Shown: positions 36,054-45,742, numbered from the stretch's first letter. The stretch: DNA of 64,000 bases from Methanocorpusculum sp. (GCA_017387505.1 JAFOFB010000001.1:81753-145752), one strand, 5' to 3'. Notes: a model not told the origin generated them from the letters alone. Numbers and translations are program-made.

Positions 36054-37543
36054 TCAAAGAAGAGGAGACATAAGTCTCGAAATACTCTCTTTTATCCGAA
36101 CCATCACAGACCTGTTCTTATACATATCAAGAGTAATCTCCGTGCAGTTCGATTCAAGCTCTTTCAGATAAGAATCGCGTGCTTTTTCGCATACTGCTTT
36201 GTCATACACAAATGCATTAGTCTCAAAGTTCAGCTTGAAACTCCTGATGTCCCAGTTAGCCGTTCCGACAGTCATAACTTTCCCATCAAAAACCGCCGCC
36301 TTGCTGTGAATGAAACCATCATTGTAAGTATATCCGCGAACACCAGCCCCAAGAAGCTCTCCAAGATATGAATGGTTTGCCCAGTAAACAAACGGATGAT
36401 CCGGCTTGCACGGGATAACAATTCTCACATCAACCCCGGACTTTGCCGCAAGAATCAAAGCTGTATAGATTGGCTCATCAGGAATAAAGTACGGAGTATG
36501 GATATACACCGACTCCTTTGCCTGGCTTATCAGACTGAGATACCCGGAATAGATTGCCTTCTTTGGTGAATCAGGACCTGAAGATGCAATCTGCACTTTT
36601 GACTGCCCGTGCTGTGAAATCAAATCAGACGGAAAATACACAGAATCATCACCTGAGATTAAAAGCTGAGCATCCTTTGCCGAGTAGTTCCAGTCCATAA
36701 CAAACCTTCTCTGAAGACTTGCAACAGCAGCCCCTCTTATCTTCAGATGAGTGTCACGCCAGTACCCAAGCTCACCCTTTCCAAGATACTCATCACCGAT
36801 ATTAAATCCCCCAATAAATCCCACTTTGCCATCCACCACCAGAATCTTTCTGTGATTCCTAAAATGCAGACGGGTGTTTAAGAACGGAATTTTTAGAGGG
36901 AAAAAATCCGGACATCGCCGCCTGCTTTACAGATTGAACCAAAGAACTTCTTCTTACGGATTCTAAATGTACCGGCCGCATCAAAAATTGCGCGGACCTC
37001 AACCCCTTCTGCTGCCTTCTTTGCCAAAAGGGATACAATCTCACGACCCAACTCATCATCGCGGATAATGAAATACTCAATGTGGATATGATGCTTTGCT
37101 GAAAGAATTGCCTCACGCATCGAAGAAAACTTCATATCCCCGTCAGTGTATATCTCGACATCGTTGTTATCCGAAAAAATCGAGTTGTCGAGATTTAAGA
37201 GAAGGGCCGCAGTATTTTCAAAACCCTCTGCATCCAAGCTGTTCTCATGATCCTCAAGCCATTCTGCAAGCTGCTCTCTTGCAATATTCTTGTAAACAAC
37301 ATCTGCTTCCGTCTTTTTGGAAAATATACGCGCACCGTACAAATGCCGCCCGAAGAACATATAGACGATAAACCCAAGAACAGGGAAGACCGCGAAAACC
37401 AGAACCCATGCGATAGCAACGGTTGGATTCTTACGCTCCAGAAAAACAATGGTAACACACAAAGCAATATCCAAAAGGACGATTAGAATCACAAATGGAA
37501 GAGAAGCAGTGCCCAAAAGTAACCAGAGCAGAGAATCAATCAT
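36054..37543 (-). pseudogene. cls: Cardiolipin synthase-like phospholipase D family enzyme, frameshifted
   Basis: Joined frames give about 495 residues, full length for cardiolipin synthase. The N-terminal segment (37543-36893) has two transmembrane helices, VFAVFPVLGFIVYMFFGR and the HHIHIEYFIIRDDELGR core. The next segment resumes with HRKILVVDGKVGFIGG (first HKD motif) and later HSKAAVFDGKVMTVGTANWD (second HKD motif). One extra T in the six-T minus-strand tract at 36901-36906 joins them as DVRIFFPLKIPFLNTRLHF, which fits the family. It probably acts on membrane lipids; the archaeal substrate is unproven. Confidence 0.87.
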
Positions 37544-37606
37544 AATTCACTTTATGACCTGAAGAATTATAAAACTTGATGTTCTCACGCTTCCAATAGA
37601 TAAGAA

Positions 37607-37792
37607 ATGGTGCAGTCATACCGATTATTCTTCGAAAGATGGTCCAGAGGATTTCTGGTAGCAGCAATTATTGCCGCAGTAGCCGGACTTCTCTTCCAGA
37701 TGGGTGTATTCTATATAATCGCAATTATATCTCTTCTGATATCCTTCGTAATCTTCTCAAAAGCACGTAAGTATCCGCCGGAGGAGAGATGA
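37607..37792 (+). CDS. Small two-helix membrane protein upstream of cofG
   Basis: 61 residues: short N-terminus (VQSYRLFFERWSRGF), then hydrophobic segments at about 16-35 and 37-49, ending in a basic tail KARKYPPEER. It overlaps the cofG ATG by 4 bp, which supports translation. No family recognised. Confidence 0.65.
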   Translation: MVQSYRLFFERWSRGFLVAAIIAAVAGLLFQMGVFYIIAIISLLISFVIFSKARKYPPEER

Positions 37793-38760
37793 AAAAGATT
37801 ACCTTCTCGAAAAATGTGTTCCTGCCGCTTACACATGTATGCGGGAATGCATGCAGTTACTGCTCCTTCAAAGAACCTGTTGCAGACGGATGCGTCATGG
37901 AACCGTCCGAAGTCAAAGCAACCTTAGACCGCGGAGCAGAATTTTCATGTACCGAAGCACTCTTTACCTTTGGAGAACGCCCGGAACTTGAGCGAGGCTT
38001 TAACGCCCATCTTCAGAAAATCGGATATGATTCAATTCTCGACTACTGTTACGACATGAGCAAATATGCTCTCTCCAAAGGAATTCTTCCGCACTCGAAT
38101 GTCGGAATCATCAACGAAGAGGAGATGAGCCGCATGCGTACTGTTACCGCAAGCATGGGACTTATGCTTGAGACAACAGCAGATGTTCACGCACACCGGC
38201 ACAGCCCTGGAAAAGATCCGGCTGTTAGAATCGAGATGATTGAGACTGCAGGAAAGCTGAAGATTCCATTCACCACAGGACTGCTTCTTGGAATCGGCGA
38301 GACACGCGAAGACAGAATCGAGTCGCTTCAGGTAATCGCTGACATTCAGAAACGCTTCGGACACATTCAGGAAATCATCATCCAGAACTTCTGCCCGAAA
38401 CCGGGAACAGAAATGGCAGATGTACCTGGAGCTACCCTTGACACCGTAGCTGACACATTAAGCCTCGCAGCAGAAATTCTCCCGGACAGCATCTCAGTCC
38501 AGATTCCGCCAAACTTGGCAGATGCAGGACGGCTTCTTGCATACGGCGTAAATGACCTTGGAGGAGTATCTCCTGTAACCATTGACTACATCAACCCCGA
38601 ACACCCGTGGCCTGCAATCGAAGAGCTCAAAACAATCGCAAAGGGATACAAAGTCAGAGAAAGACTCTGCGTTTACGAAAAATACTGTACGTCAGAATGG
38701 ATTGACGAAAGTATCCTGCCTCTTGTCCTCGACCTCAAGAAAAGAGTGTACGGGGCATAA
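37789..38760 (+). CDS. cofG: FO synthase subunit 1 (7,8-didemethyl-8-hydroxy-5-deazariboflavin synthase, CofG)
   Basis: 323-residue radical SAM enzyme that, with CofH, makes the deazaflavin chromophore of coenzyme F420. The cluster motif CGNACSYCSF lies near 19-28, followed by ALFTFGERPE and TTGLLLGIGETREDRIESL. Methanogens depend on F420, so this supports the lineage assignment. cofH is not in the window. Overlaps the small membrane protein gene upstream. Confidence 0.95.
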   Translation: MKKITFSKNVFLPLTHVCGNACSYCSFKEPVADGCVMEPSEVKATLDRGAEFSCTEALFTFGERPELERGFNAHLQKIGYDSILDYCYDMSKYALSKGILPHSNVGIINEEEMSRMRTVTASMGLMLETTADVHAHRHSPGKDPAVRIEMIETAGKLKIPFTTGLLLGIGETREDRIESLQVIADIQKRFGHIQEIIIQNFCPKPGTEMADVPGATLDTVADTLSLAAEILPDSISVQIPPNLADAGRLLAYGVNDLGGVSPVTIDYINPEHPWPAIEELKTIAKGYKVRERLCVYEKYCTSEWIDESILPLVLDLKKRVYGA

Positions 38761-38814
38761 CCCTCTTTTTAAACACCAAGAATCCTTTATACCTGCACGT
38801 CAACTATTTTGTAC

Positions 38815-39141
38815 ATGAAAAGAATACTTGGGGAATGGCACGGCAGAAAAACAATCCCGCTTCTTGCATCCGGTGAATGCATAATCACATTTTGCGAAGA
38901 TGGAACTGCAAAAGCCAACAGGAAAGTAAAAATTTTAGGAGACACCATGAACGTCTCGGCAGATGATATCTGCTGGGAACACTGCGGGGAAAACAGATTC
39001 GTTGGAAAATACAGAGACTATCAGATTGAATTCATCATCCAGAACGGATGCCTGAAAACAACAGTCAACCCGTACAAACTCGGAGCAGTAAAAAATCCGA
39101 AGTACGACATGAACATCCCTCTTGAAATGAAACGCAGGTAA
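38815..39141 (+). CDS. Small beta-rich protein, paralogue of the next gene
   Basis: 108 residues. It shares the pattern LGEWHGRKTIPLLASGECII...DDGTA-like start and the late NPYKLGAVKN with the C-terminal half of the protein at 39192-39738, so the two are tandem paralogues. A lipocalin-like antiparallel barrel is plausible. A TATA-like CCTTTATACC lies 25 bases before the ATG at 38815, so the message is probably leaderless; the in-frame TTG at 38809 is less likely. Confidence 0.7.
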   Translation: MKRILGEWHGRKTIPLLASGECIITFCEDGTAKANRKVKILGDTMNVSADDICWEHCGENRFVGKYRDYQIEFIIQNGCLKTTVNPYKLGAVKNPKYDMNIPLEMKRR

Positions 39142-39191
39142 AACATACTGCATACACAATCTTTTTTATCCTTTCAGGATGAGTATATTGT

Positions 39192-39738
39192 ATGGCCTTT
39201 GATTTATTTTCCGCAATCATGGCAATTCTTTCCGTCCTGTCATTTGGAGCCAATCGGCGGGACAGATATCACAGATGATACACCGCAGATAGAATTGTCA
39301 GGAGTAACAGACACAAGCCCTGAAATACAAAACCCGGAAGTTCCAGACACAAACCCCAAGGCAGAACCTGAAAACACAGAACAGAAATACATAGACACTG
39401 CAAAACCGGGTGCGCATCTGATTGCCGGAAAATGGACAGGAACCTCAAGTATTCCATTTGTGGCATCTGTTGAGTTCTATGCTGACATAAAAGATGACGG
39501 AACTGCACGGTTCAGCGGCTCTTTAACATCATCCATGTTTGGAAACCATGACTTCGAAAGCGGAGCCGAATGGGAATACCTTGGAGGGGACAAATTCAAC
39601 GCAGTAATTTCAGGAACTGACACAGCAATTACCTGCAGCGGAGAAAAACTCACATTCAAGCTCAATCCATACAAACTTGGACTAACTGACAACTCAATTG
39701 CAGACCAGGAATTCACAATAAACCTTCACAGAATCTGA
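39192..39738 (+). CDS. Exported-type small protein, paralogue of 38815; N-terminus probably frameshifted
   Basis: The C-terminal domain (GKWTGTSSIPFVASVEFYAD to NPYKLGLTDNS) repeats the fold of the preceding gene. It is preceded by a Thr/Glu/Pro-rich linker typical of surface proteins. The open frame begins at a TTG (39199), but a TATA element at 39161-39170 points to the ATG at 39192. In that +1-offset frame the start reads MAFDLFSAIMAILSVLSFGA, a credible signal segment, and ends at a stop soon after. One inserted base near 39245-39255 would reconcile them. I therefore suspect a frameshift, but not firmly. Confidence 0.55.
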
Positions 39739-39742
39739 TACC

Positions 39743-40378
39743 ATGATAGAATACCTTCTCCCGGTACTTTCCGCCTGGTTTACGATGATTATCATCTTAG
39801 ACCCCCTGCTGTCGGTTTCGATGTTCATCAACTTAACCCATAACCTGACAAAAGCAGAGGTCATCAAACAGGCATTTATAGCAACAGCCGTCGCCGGAAT
39901 TCTGATGCTGTCTTTCCTGTTCTTCAATGACATAGTTTTTGACTTACTAAACATTGAACTCGAAAGCTTCAAAGTTGCAGGAGGTGTCATCCTCTTCATC
40001 TTAGGTCTGCAGATTGTATTGGGTATCGAAATCGGAGGGTCGTCTGCCGGACACAAAAGTCTGTCAAGTCCTGACCGTGTCGGAAAGAAGGCCATGGCAG
40101 GAGTTATCATTGGAACGCCAATTATGTGCGGTCCTGGAGCCATTACAACAGTCATGATTCTTGGAGCACAGGATGGACTTCTTATAACATTTATCGCAAT
40201 CCTCCTCGCTCTTGTCTGTATCTGGCTGATTCTTGTCTTCTCGACATTCATCAAGAAGATATTAGGAGAGACAATTCTTGTCATTCTCTCAAAGATTATG
40301 GGTCTTCTCTTAACAGCAATCGCAGTACATACCATCTGGACAGGAATTCTTGGTCTCATTGCTCTCTCGGTGATTTAA
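39743..40378 (+). CDS. MarC-family (NAAT) membrane protein
   Basis: 211 residues with six hydrophobic segments. The family markers FTMIIILDPLLSVSMFINLT near 13-32 and GTPIMCGPGAITTVMILGA near 122-140 are present. Members were once thought to mediate antibiotic resistance; transport function is unsettled. It ends at the first base of the next gene, so the two are coupled. Confidence 0.9.
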   Translation: MIEYLLPVLSAWFTMIIILDPLLSVSMFINLTHNLTKAEVIKQAFIATAVAGILMLSFLFFNDIVFDLLNIELESFKVAGGVILFILGLQIVLGIEIGGSSAGHKSLSSPDRVGKKAMAGVIIGTPIMCGPGAITTVMILGAQDGLLITFIAILLALVCIWLILVFSTFIKKILGETILVILSKIMGLLLTAIAVHTIWTGILGLIALSVI

Positions 40379-41049
40379 TGGTAAAGTTCCCGACATCAAC
40401 CGAGCTCCTCATTTTTGACCTGGAAGCATATGTCCCGGAGGCAGACCGCAAAAGAAAGACAGGAGCATCACTTGCAGTAAATCCATTCAAAGAAGGCCAC
40501 ACACTTCTTGGAGGAGTGTTCCATCTCTCACGCCCAAGACTTGGAGAGGTATTAACAAAACCGGAGTTCGAACACCACTGGGTATGGGACGAAGGAGATG
40601 AGGCAGAAGTAGTATCCTCCATTTACAAGATATTTTCAGGAATGAGAAAAAGAGCTGCGCTCAAAAAACAGCATCACGCAGACCCGGTGGTATCCGGTGT
40701 TGGAATCTCCATGTTTGATATGCCGTGTATTCTCTCGAAATGTCTGACATACGAGATAGACAGCCCTGATGAAATTTATGAAACAATCTGCAAATGCAGA
40801 TTTGTAGACATGGCTGTTGCAGGAATAGGATTTATTCCATCAAACTCACCTATGCTATATCCAAGAACGCACAACGCTTTAGCAGACTTTTTCATACCGG
40901 AACGTGACAAGAAACCGACAGGAAAAGTGGTCTGGGAGATGGCAGACGAAAAAGACTATGATGGAATCTCCAATAGATGCGAAGGAGAAGTTCGCGAGAT
41001 GGTAACTCTTGCCAGACGCATGCTTGAAAAATCACAGGTAACAGAATGA
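40378..41049 (+). CDS. Predicted DnaQ-like 3'-5' exonuclease/RNase H-fold protein
   Basis: 223 residues. The putative exonuclease motifs are IFDLEAYVP near 11-19 (D-x-E), GVGISMFDMPCIL near 106-118 (motif II Asp) and THNALADFF near 164-172 (H-x3-D). This order suggests a DEDD-type nuclease fold, though family membership is judged by eye. ATG overlaps the marC stop by one base. Downstream overlaps the dehydrogenase gene by 4 bp. Confidence 0.6.
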   Translation: MVKFPTSTELLIFDLEAYVPEADRKRKTGASLAVNPFKEGHTLLGGVFHLSRPRLGEVLTKPEFEHHWVWDEGDEAEVVSSIYKIFSGMRKRAALKKQHHADPVVSGVGISMFDMPCILSKCLTYEIDSPDEIYETICKCRFVDMAVAGIGFIPSNSPMLYPRTHNALADFFIPERDKKPTGKVVWEMADEKDYDGISNRCEGEVREMVTLARRMLEKSQVTE

Positions 41050-41984
41050 AAATTGTTGTAATCGAACCGCTTGGAGTTGAAACCAGCCTGCTCGAAGAAC
41101 TCGCCGCAGGACTTTCTCCAAAGGCAGAACTTGTGTGTTATGACACACGAAGCGAAGACACTGAAGAACTTATCAGACGCGGGGCTGATGCTGACATTAT
41201 TGCTCTCGCAAATCAGCAGATCCCAGAAGAAGTCATCACCGGATGGAAACAGGCAAAAATGATTGCTGTTGCTTTTACAGGAGTTGACCATATCCCGCTT
41301 GAGACATGCAGAAAGAAAAATATCACAGTATGTAACTGTGCCGGATACTCAACTGCCGCAGTGTCTGATCTTGTCTTTGGAATGCTTATCTCTCTCTATA
41401 GAAACCTTGAATCATGCGGAAAAGGTGTTCGGGATAGAAAGACCAAGGACGGGCTTATTGGATTCGAGCTTGAGGGAAAGAACTTCGGAGTTATTGGAAC
41501 AGGAGCGATTGGAACACGTGTTCTTTCAATCGCACAGGCATTCGGATGTAAGACCTATGCTTATTCCAGAACCGAAAAGGAAATCGAAGGTGTCACATAC
41601 ACAGACCTTGAAACACTCCTGTCTACCTGTGACATTGTATCAGTCCATGTCCCGCTGACAAATGAAACTCGCGGCATGCTTAATGCAGAAAATCTGAAGC
41701 TGATGAAACCATCTGCTGTTCTAATCAACACAGCAAGAGGTCCTGTTGTTGATGCTGAGGCACTTACTTCATGCTTAAACGATTGTTTGATTGCAGGGGC
41801 GTGTGTCGATGTCTTTGACATAGAACCTCCGCTTTCAAAAGACATGCCGCTTCTTCAAGCAAAAAATCTGATAGCAACCCCGCACATTGGATTTGCAACA
41901 AAAGAAGCACTTGTAAAGCGTGCAAAAATGGTGTTTGAAAATATTCAGGCGTTCGCGGATGGAACGCCGAAAAATGTTGTCTGA
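41046..41984 (+). CDS. D-isomer-specific 2-hydroxyacid dehydrogenase
   Basis: 312 residues of the phosphoglycerate dehydrogenase-like family. The NAD site is NFGVIGTGAIGTRVLSIAQAFG; LINTARGPVVDAEAL contains the catalytic Arg, and the final His is in TPHIGFAT. It lacks an ACT domain, so feedback regulation as in SerA is unlikely. Substrate unknown. Last gene of the marC operon. Confidence 0.9.
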   Translation: MKIVVIEPLGVETSLLEELAAGLSPKAELVCYDTRSEDTEELIRRGADADIIALANQQIPEEVITGWKQAKMIAVAFTGVDHIPLETCRKKNITVCNCAGYSTAAVSDLVFGMLISLYRNLESCGKGVRDRKTKDGLIGFELEGKNFGVIGTGAIGTRVLSIAQAFGCKTYAYSRTEKEIEGVTYTDLETLLSTCDIVSVHVPLTNETRGMLNAENLKLMKPSAVLINTARGPVVDAEALTSCLNDCLIAGACVDVFDIEPPLSKDMPLLQAKNLIATPHIGFATKEALVKRAKMVFENIQAFADGTPKNVV

Positions 41985-42034
41985 GAATTGACAACAACAC
42001 TCATTTTTTATTTAACAGAATTCATCATACAAAC

Positions 42035-42928
42035 TTACATCAGCCGTTCAAGCTGCTGACATGCCGCACAAAGCCTGTTTGCCGTCGGCTCTCCGCACTT
42101 TTCGCATCGTCCAAGAATCTTCATCTCGCCTTCTGTTTTCGGCATCTTTGAGAGAAGCTCCTCCTGACCATCTGCAATCCGAATAAGAGTTCCAGGCTTT
42201 TCATACTCAAGCTTTCCAAGCCATGTACGCACATCCTTTCGAAGTGCATAGCGTGTGTAAGGACACTCAGGAAGCGGAACAAGCAGATTATTGCAGAGAC
42301 CGTAAGCCACAGTAGCCCGCTCTGTAGAACGGCAGAGAGGCTTAATTCTTCGAATGAACAACTCTCCTGAGTTCGAGTTAAAAGAAGCCGTTGCACGAGT
42401 TACATCGCCTCTAAGATAATTCATCACAACAGACTGTGACTCATCATCTAAACAGTGCCCTGTCGCAATCGAGTCCGCATCGATTTCACGTGCGGCAGCA
42501 TTTAATGCGCGGCGTCTTAGAGTTCCGCAAACAGAACATACCGCCTGCGGGGAGTTTGCAAGGAGCTCATCCAATGTTTTTCCGCAGATGTCTTTGAATG
42601 AGACAATTCTGTGCTCAACTCCAAGACGCGATGCAGTATCTTTTGCAGCAAGAATTGTATCGTCGCGGTATCCTCCAATACCCTCATCAACGGTTACAGC
42701 AACAAGTTCAGCATCGAGATTCAAACGGCAGAGAGCCGCAAGAAGCACAGTACTGTCCTTTCCGCCTGAAAAACCCACACAAATCCTGTCACCCGGATTT
42801 ACCATCGAATAACGGGAAATCGCATTTGCAACCCCGTCCTCATACCATTTCGAAAAGTGCCCGGCACATAAAGGCCCTGCCTCAGTCCTGAACACAGCAC
42901 GCTTGCCGCAAAGATAACAGTCCGCCAT
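42035..42928 (-). CDS. ncsA: tRNA 2-thiolation protein, NcsA/Ctu1-TtcA family (TIGR00269-like)
   Basis: 297 residues. N-terminal zinc CYLCGKRAVF and C-terminal CEKCGEPTANRLCAACQ ribbons flank the PP-loop ATPase domain with GFSGGKDSTVLL near 52-63. The catalytic cysteine pair region is SVCGTLRRRALNAAAREI. The family thiolates wobble uridine of tRNA through an adenylated intermediate. It is directly followed upstream by a ubiquitin-like sulfur-carrier gene (start and stop adjoin at 42928/42929), which suggests the pair work together. Confidence 0.9.
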   Translation of the reverse strand: MADCYLCGKRAVFRTEAGPLCAGHFSKWYEDGVANAISRYSMVNPGDRICVGFSGGKDSTVLLAALCRLNLDAELVAVTVDEGIGGYRDDTILAAKDTASRLGVEHRIVSFKDICGKTLDELLANSPQAVCSVCGTLRRRALNAAAREIDADSIATGHCLDDESQSVVMNYLRGDVTRATASFNSNSGELFIRRIKPLCRSTERATVAYGLCNNLLVPLPECPYTRYALRKDVRTWLGKLEYEKPGTLIRIADGQEELLSKMPKTEGEMKILGRCEKCGEPTANRLCAACQQLERLM

Positions 42929-43120
42929 TTATCCTCCGTGTACAATTGATGTAAGTTTGAGTTCTACATCCTCTTCGCAGAACTCATCACCAAGCAGAAG
43001 ACATCCGTCTGCTGTTGCCAGAACCTCGTACGGATTAAAGCCTAAACGGAAGAGAATCTCCTCAACAGTTCCAGCCTCTGTCTCAACAACATTTCCTTCG
43101 GGAAGAATTACCTTTGTCAT
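42929..43120 (-). CDS. Ubiquitin-like sulfur carrier (MoaD/ThiS/SAMP-type)
   Basis: 63 residues with the beta-grasp pattern and a terminal Gly-Gly (TSIVHGG) needed for thiocarboxylate formation. VILPEGNVVETEAGTVEEIL forms the first hairpin and helix. It abuts ncsA and overlaps the flippase-like gene upstream by 4 bp. It is probably the sulfur donor for tRNA thiolation, like archaeal SAMP2/Urm1; a second MoaD-like gene is at 52130. Confidence 0.88.
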   Translation of the reverse strand: MTKVILPEGNVVETEAGTVEEILFRLGFNPYEVLATADGCLLLGDEFCEEDVELKLTSIVHGG

Positions 43121-44151
43121 ACTTTTACCTCACGGTCTTTTGCCTCACGGCGTAGGATAATCATTGTGGATATGAATCCGGATGCAAGATTGAAGTAGTA
43201 AATAATCAGACGCCAGAGAAGAACGAACACTCCAAGCAGATTTGCAGGCACGATTAATGCGAAAAATCCTGCCATAGATACCTCGGCAACTCCGGCACCT
43301 CCGGGGGTTAACGGCACCATAAGGATGACCGTGATTAAAATCATGAAGAGGAAGGACAGTGCAAAGTACGGTTCAAGACCAAGAGCCATTAATAGCACTG
43401 ATACCAGAACGAACTCGTTTACCCAGAAAAGTGCTGTAAAGAACAGTCCGGAAAATGAACCGTAGCGTGACTTTACCATGAAGTATCCAATCGAATCATA
43501 GAACCTGTTGACTGAGTTCAGCAGTTTCTCGCAGGATGCCTCACGCTTTTCAGTGTCCTTCTTACGCAGAATAAATTCTGCAGCTTTCCTTGTTACTGCC
43601 TTTCCCCATGCAGGCTTTTTTGCAAATATTACAAAGAGAATAAGAACTGCAAGAAATACCGCAGACGAGAAGTATGAAAGCGTCATCATGTAGTCTGGAA
43701 TCTCAATGCCGAATGATGTAACATTCAGCAGAACAAGACTGACCATAGCTCCGACTAAGAGAATTACAGCATCGAACACGCGTTCCATGATAACAACGGC
43801 TGTTGCGTCTGCGATTGGAACTTTTGCTTTTACAAGTTCATAAATGCGGATTGGTTCTCCTCCAACCTGTGAGGGAGTTACAGATGCTAAGAACTGGTTT
43901 GAGCATACCAGGTTGAATGAGTGCAGGAATGGTATTTTGTATCCAAGTGATTTGCTCATGAACTTGATTCTAAGTGCCCAAAATCCTATAGACACAATAT
44001 GCATCAGAAGGGCTAAGAGAATCAGCCAGATGTTTGCGGACTCTAATGCCTGAAGAGTTTCCTTGTCTATTGTAAATAACAGGAAAAGGAAAAGAACAGT
44101 TATGCTGATTCCAAGAGAGATCAGCAGAAGACGTTTTTGTGTTTTATCCAT
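43117..44151 (-). CDS. Lysylphosphatidylglycerol synthase TM-region/flippase-like membrane protein
   Basis: 344 residues with about eight hydrophobic segments. Family features FSLVCSNQFLASVTPSQ-type start (here LVCSNQFLASVTPSQVGGEP), VPLTPGGAGVAEV near 280 and a polar C-terminus place it in UPF0104. Relatives flip lipids or lipid-linked sugars. Faces a divergent glycosyltransferase gene across an 84-bp promoter region, so a surface-glycan role is plausible. Confidence 0.85.
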   Translation of the reverse strand: MDKTQKRLLLISLGISITVLFLFLLFTIDKETLQALESANIWLILLALLMHIVSIGFWALRIKFMSKSLGYKIPFLHSFNLVCSNQFLASVTPSQVGGEPIRIYELVKAKVPIADATAVVIMERVFDAVILLVGAMVSLVLLNVTSFGIEIPDYMMTLSYFSSAVFLAVLILFVIFAKKPAWGKAVTRKAAEFILRKKDTEKREASCEKLLNSVNRFYDSIGYFMVKSRYGSFSGLFFTALFWVNEFVLVSVLLMALGLEPYFALSFLFMILITVILMVPLTPGGAGVAEVSMAGFFALIVPANLLGVFVLLWRLIIYYFNLASGFISTMIILRREAKDREVKV

Positions 44152-44235
44152 CCGCTATCTGAGTTATATTTGGTTTTGAACCATATATGCTTTACAGAAA
44201 ACTACTTACTAGACAAAACCCTATAAAAGGATAGA

Positions 44236-45342
44236 ATGAATATCCTGTTTGTTGTATGCGGAGAAGGGCTTGGACATGCGTCACGTTCAACAAAACTTGC
44301 AAAACACCTGAAAGAGTGTGGAGTGAACTGCATTTTTGCCGCATACGGTAAGGCATATTCTTTTATTCAGAACCAGACAGACTGTAAAGTTTATGAAATT
44401 TCCCGCGAGGTAACTCTTGAAGGTACAGGCGGGTACTTTAGTATCACAGAGACTCTCAAGTCTTCTTTGGGAATTCCGGTCTCTCTTGTTAAGTCATTTG
44501 CCACTGCCTTGAAGATTTTGAAGACGGAAAATATTGACGCAGTTGTGTGTGACACTATGTTTGCAGCAGGTGTTGCTGCAAAGATTCGGAGAGTTCCTGT
44601 TATTTTCATGACGAACCAGAACTATTTCAGTTCTCTTGCCAAACCTGATGTCTGGTACTGGAAGCTGTTTGGAAAGGTTATCAGGACATATCTCTCGATT
44701 ATCCCAAAGAAGGTCCTTGTCCCGGACTTTGCTCCTCCAAATACAATTAGCGGTTATAATTTCAGATTCTCTAAGAAGGACAGCGACCGCTATGTATTCA
44801 TTGGACCTATTTTAGATTCGGCAATCCATGATGTCGAGACGTCAGAAAAAATTGTCTTTGCAAGTTTCGGAGGCGAGCCGTTTAAGATGCCGCTTTATGC
44901 GATGCTGAAGGATATCTCTGAGATGGATTCATCTCTTGAGGTCAAGGTGTTTTCAACATCACCAGGTCTTCCGGCAGAAGGTGAGAATTTCAAAATTGCA
45001 GGGTACGTGGAAAGCATCTTCCCATACATGGCAAGCTCGAAGCTTGCAATTATTCACGGCGGGCTTACATCGCTTCATGAGGCAATTTATTTTGGAAAGC
45101 CTGTTTTACTGATCATCGATCCGTATCACCCTGAGCAGGGAAACAACGGCAGGAAGGTGGAGGAGCTTGGATGCGGTATGATGATTAGAGGGGATTCTGT
45201 GACTAAGGAATCGTTGTATGAGGCGATTCTTTCGTGTATGAGGATGGAGGTTTGTGATATGAAAGGGCTTTATGCAGAAGAGTGCGGGGCAGAGAATTTC
45301 TGTTGGGTTTTGGATGATGTAGTTCCTGAGTGGAAGATGTAA
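44236..45342 (+). CDS. MJ1255-type (MurG-like GT-B) glycosyltransferase
   Basis: 368 residues. The GT-B start NILFVVCGEGLGHASRSTKLAKHL and the C-terminal donor-binding IIHGGLTSLHEAIYFGKPVLLI are typical of the MJ1255/VC2487 glycosyltransferase group. The donor is likely a UDP-sugar and the acceptor unknown. It is divergent from the flippase-like gene, suggesting a shared lipid-linked sugar pathway. Confidence 0.88.
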   Translation: MNILFVVCGEGLGHASRSTKLAKHLKECGVNCIFAAYGKAYSFIQNQTDCKVYEISREVTLEGTGGYFSITETLKSSLGIPVSLVKSFATALKILKTENIDAVVCDTMFAAGVAAKIRRVPVIFMTNQNYFSSLAKPDVWYWKLFGKVIRTYLSIIPKKVLVPDFAPPNTISGYNFRFSKKDSDRYVFIGPILDSAIHDVETSEKIVFASFGGEPFKMPLYAMLKDISEMDSSLEVKVFSTSPGLPAEGENFKIAGYVESIFPYMASSKLAIIHGGLTSLHEAIYFGKPVLLIIDPYHPEQGNNGRKVEELGCGMMIRGDSVTKESLYEAILSCMRMEVCDMKGLYAEECGAENFCWVLDDVVPEWKM

Positions 45343-45352
45343 AAAAAATATT

Positions 45353-45739
45353 TTAGCGTTTCTTGGAAGAAGAACGCTTCTTTGACATGGAGGCCAAATC
45401 AAGCATATACTTGCCGTCATTGCCCATGCCGATGATGATATCCTGAGTATCAGCAAGACGCTCGAGATTTAATTCGTAACTGCCTTTACCTACAATTCTT
45501 ACACTCTCAACGCGACCGAGAATATCAGTCGGGCGGGAAGCAGGACGCTGGACCTCCAGGACCTCCTGCTTCGTCTCCTCTGCAATCTTCTCGATAGACT
45601 TCTCCTGCAGAACATCCTCATTTCTCACGCGGTCACTGACGTAGAGGAACTTCTTTCCCCCGCAGGAGGGGCATCCGCGGAGAATCTCCACTGAACCGTC
45701 GCGGAACTCACGTCCGCATTTCGTACATTTGTGAGGCAT
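45353..45739 (-). CDS. Zinc-ribbon protein of the Era-like GTPase trio (ArvC/OapC-like)
   Basis: 128 residues. The N-terminal zinc ribbon CTKCGREF...CPSCGGKKF is followed by a linker and a C-terminal domain (ILGRVESVRIVGKGSYELNLERL), ending in a Lys/Ser-rich tail. It is the third gene of a conserved archaeal set with a DUF2073 protein and an Era-like GTPase. Database names OapC/ArvC are recalled from memory. Function unproven. Confidence 0.85.
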   Translation of the reverse strand: MPHKCTKCGREFRDGSVEILRGCPSCGGKKFLYVSDRVRNEDVLQEKSIEKIAEETKQEVLEVQRPASRPTDILGRVESVRIVGKGSYELNLERLADTQDIIIGMGNDGKYMLDLASMSKKRSSSKKR

Positions 45740-45742
45740 TTC

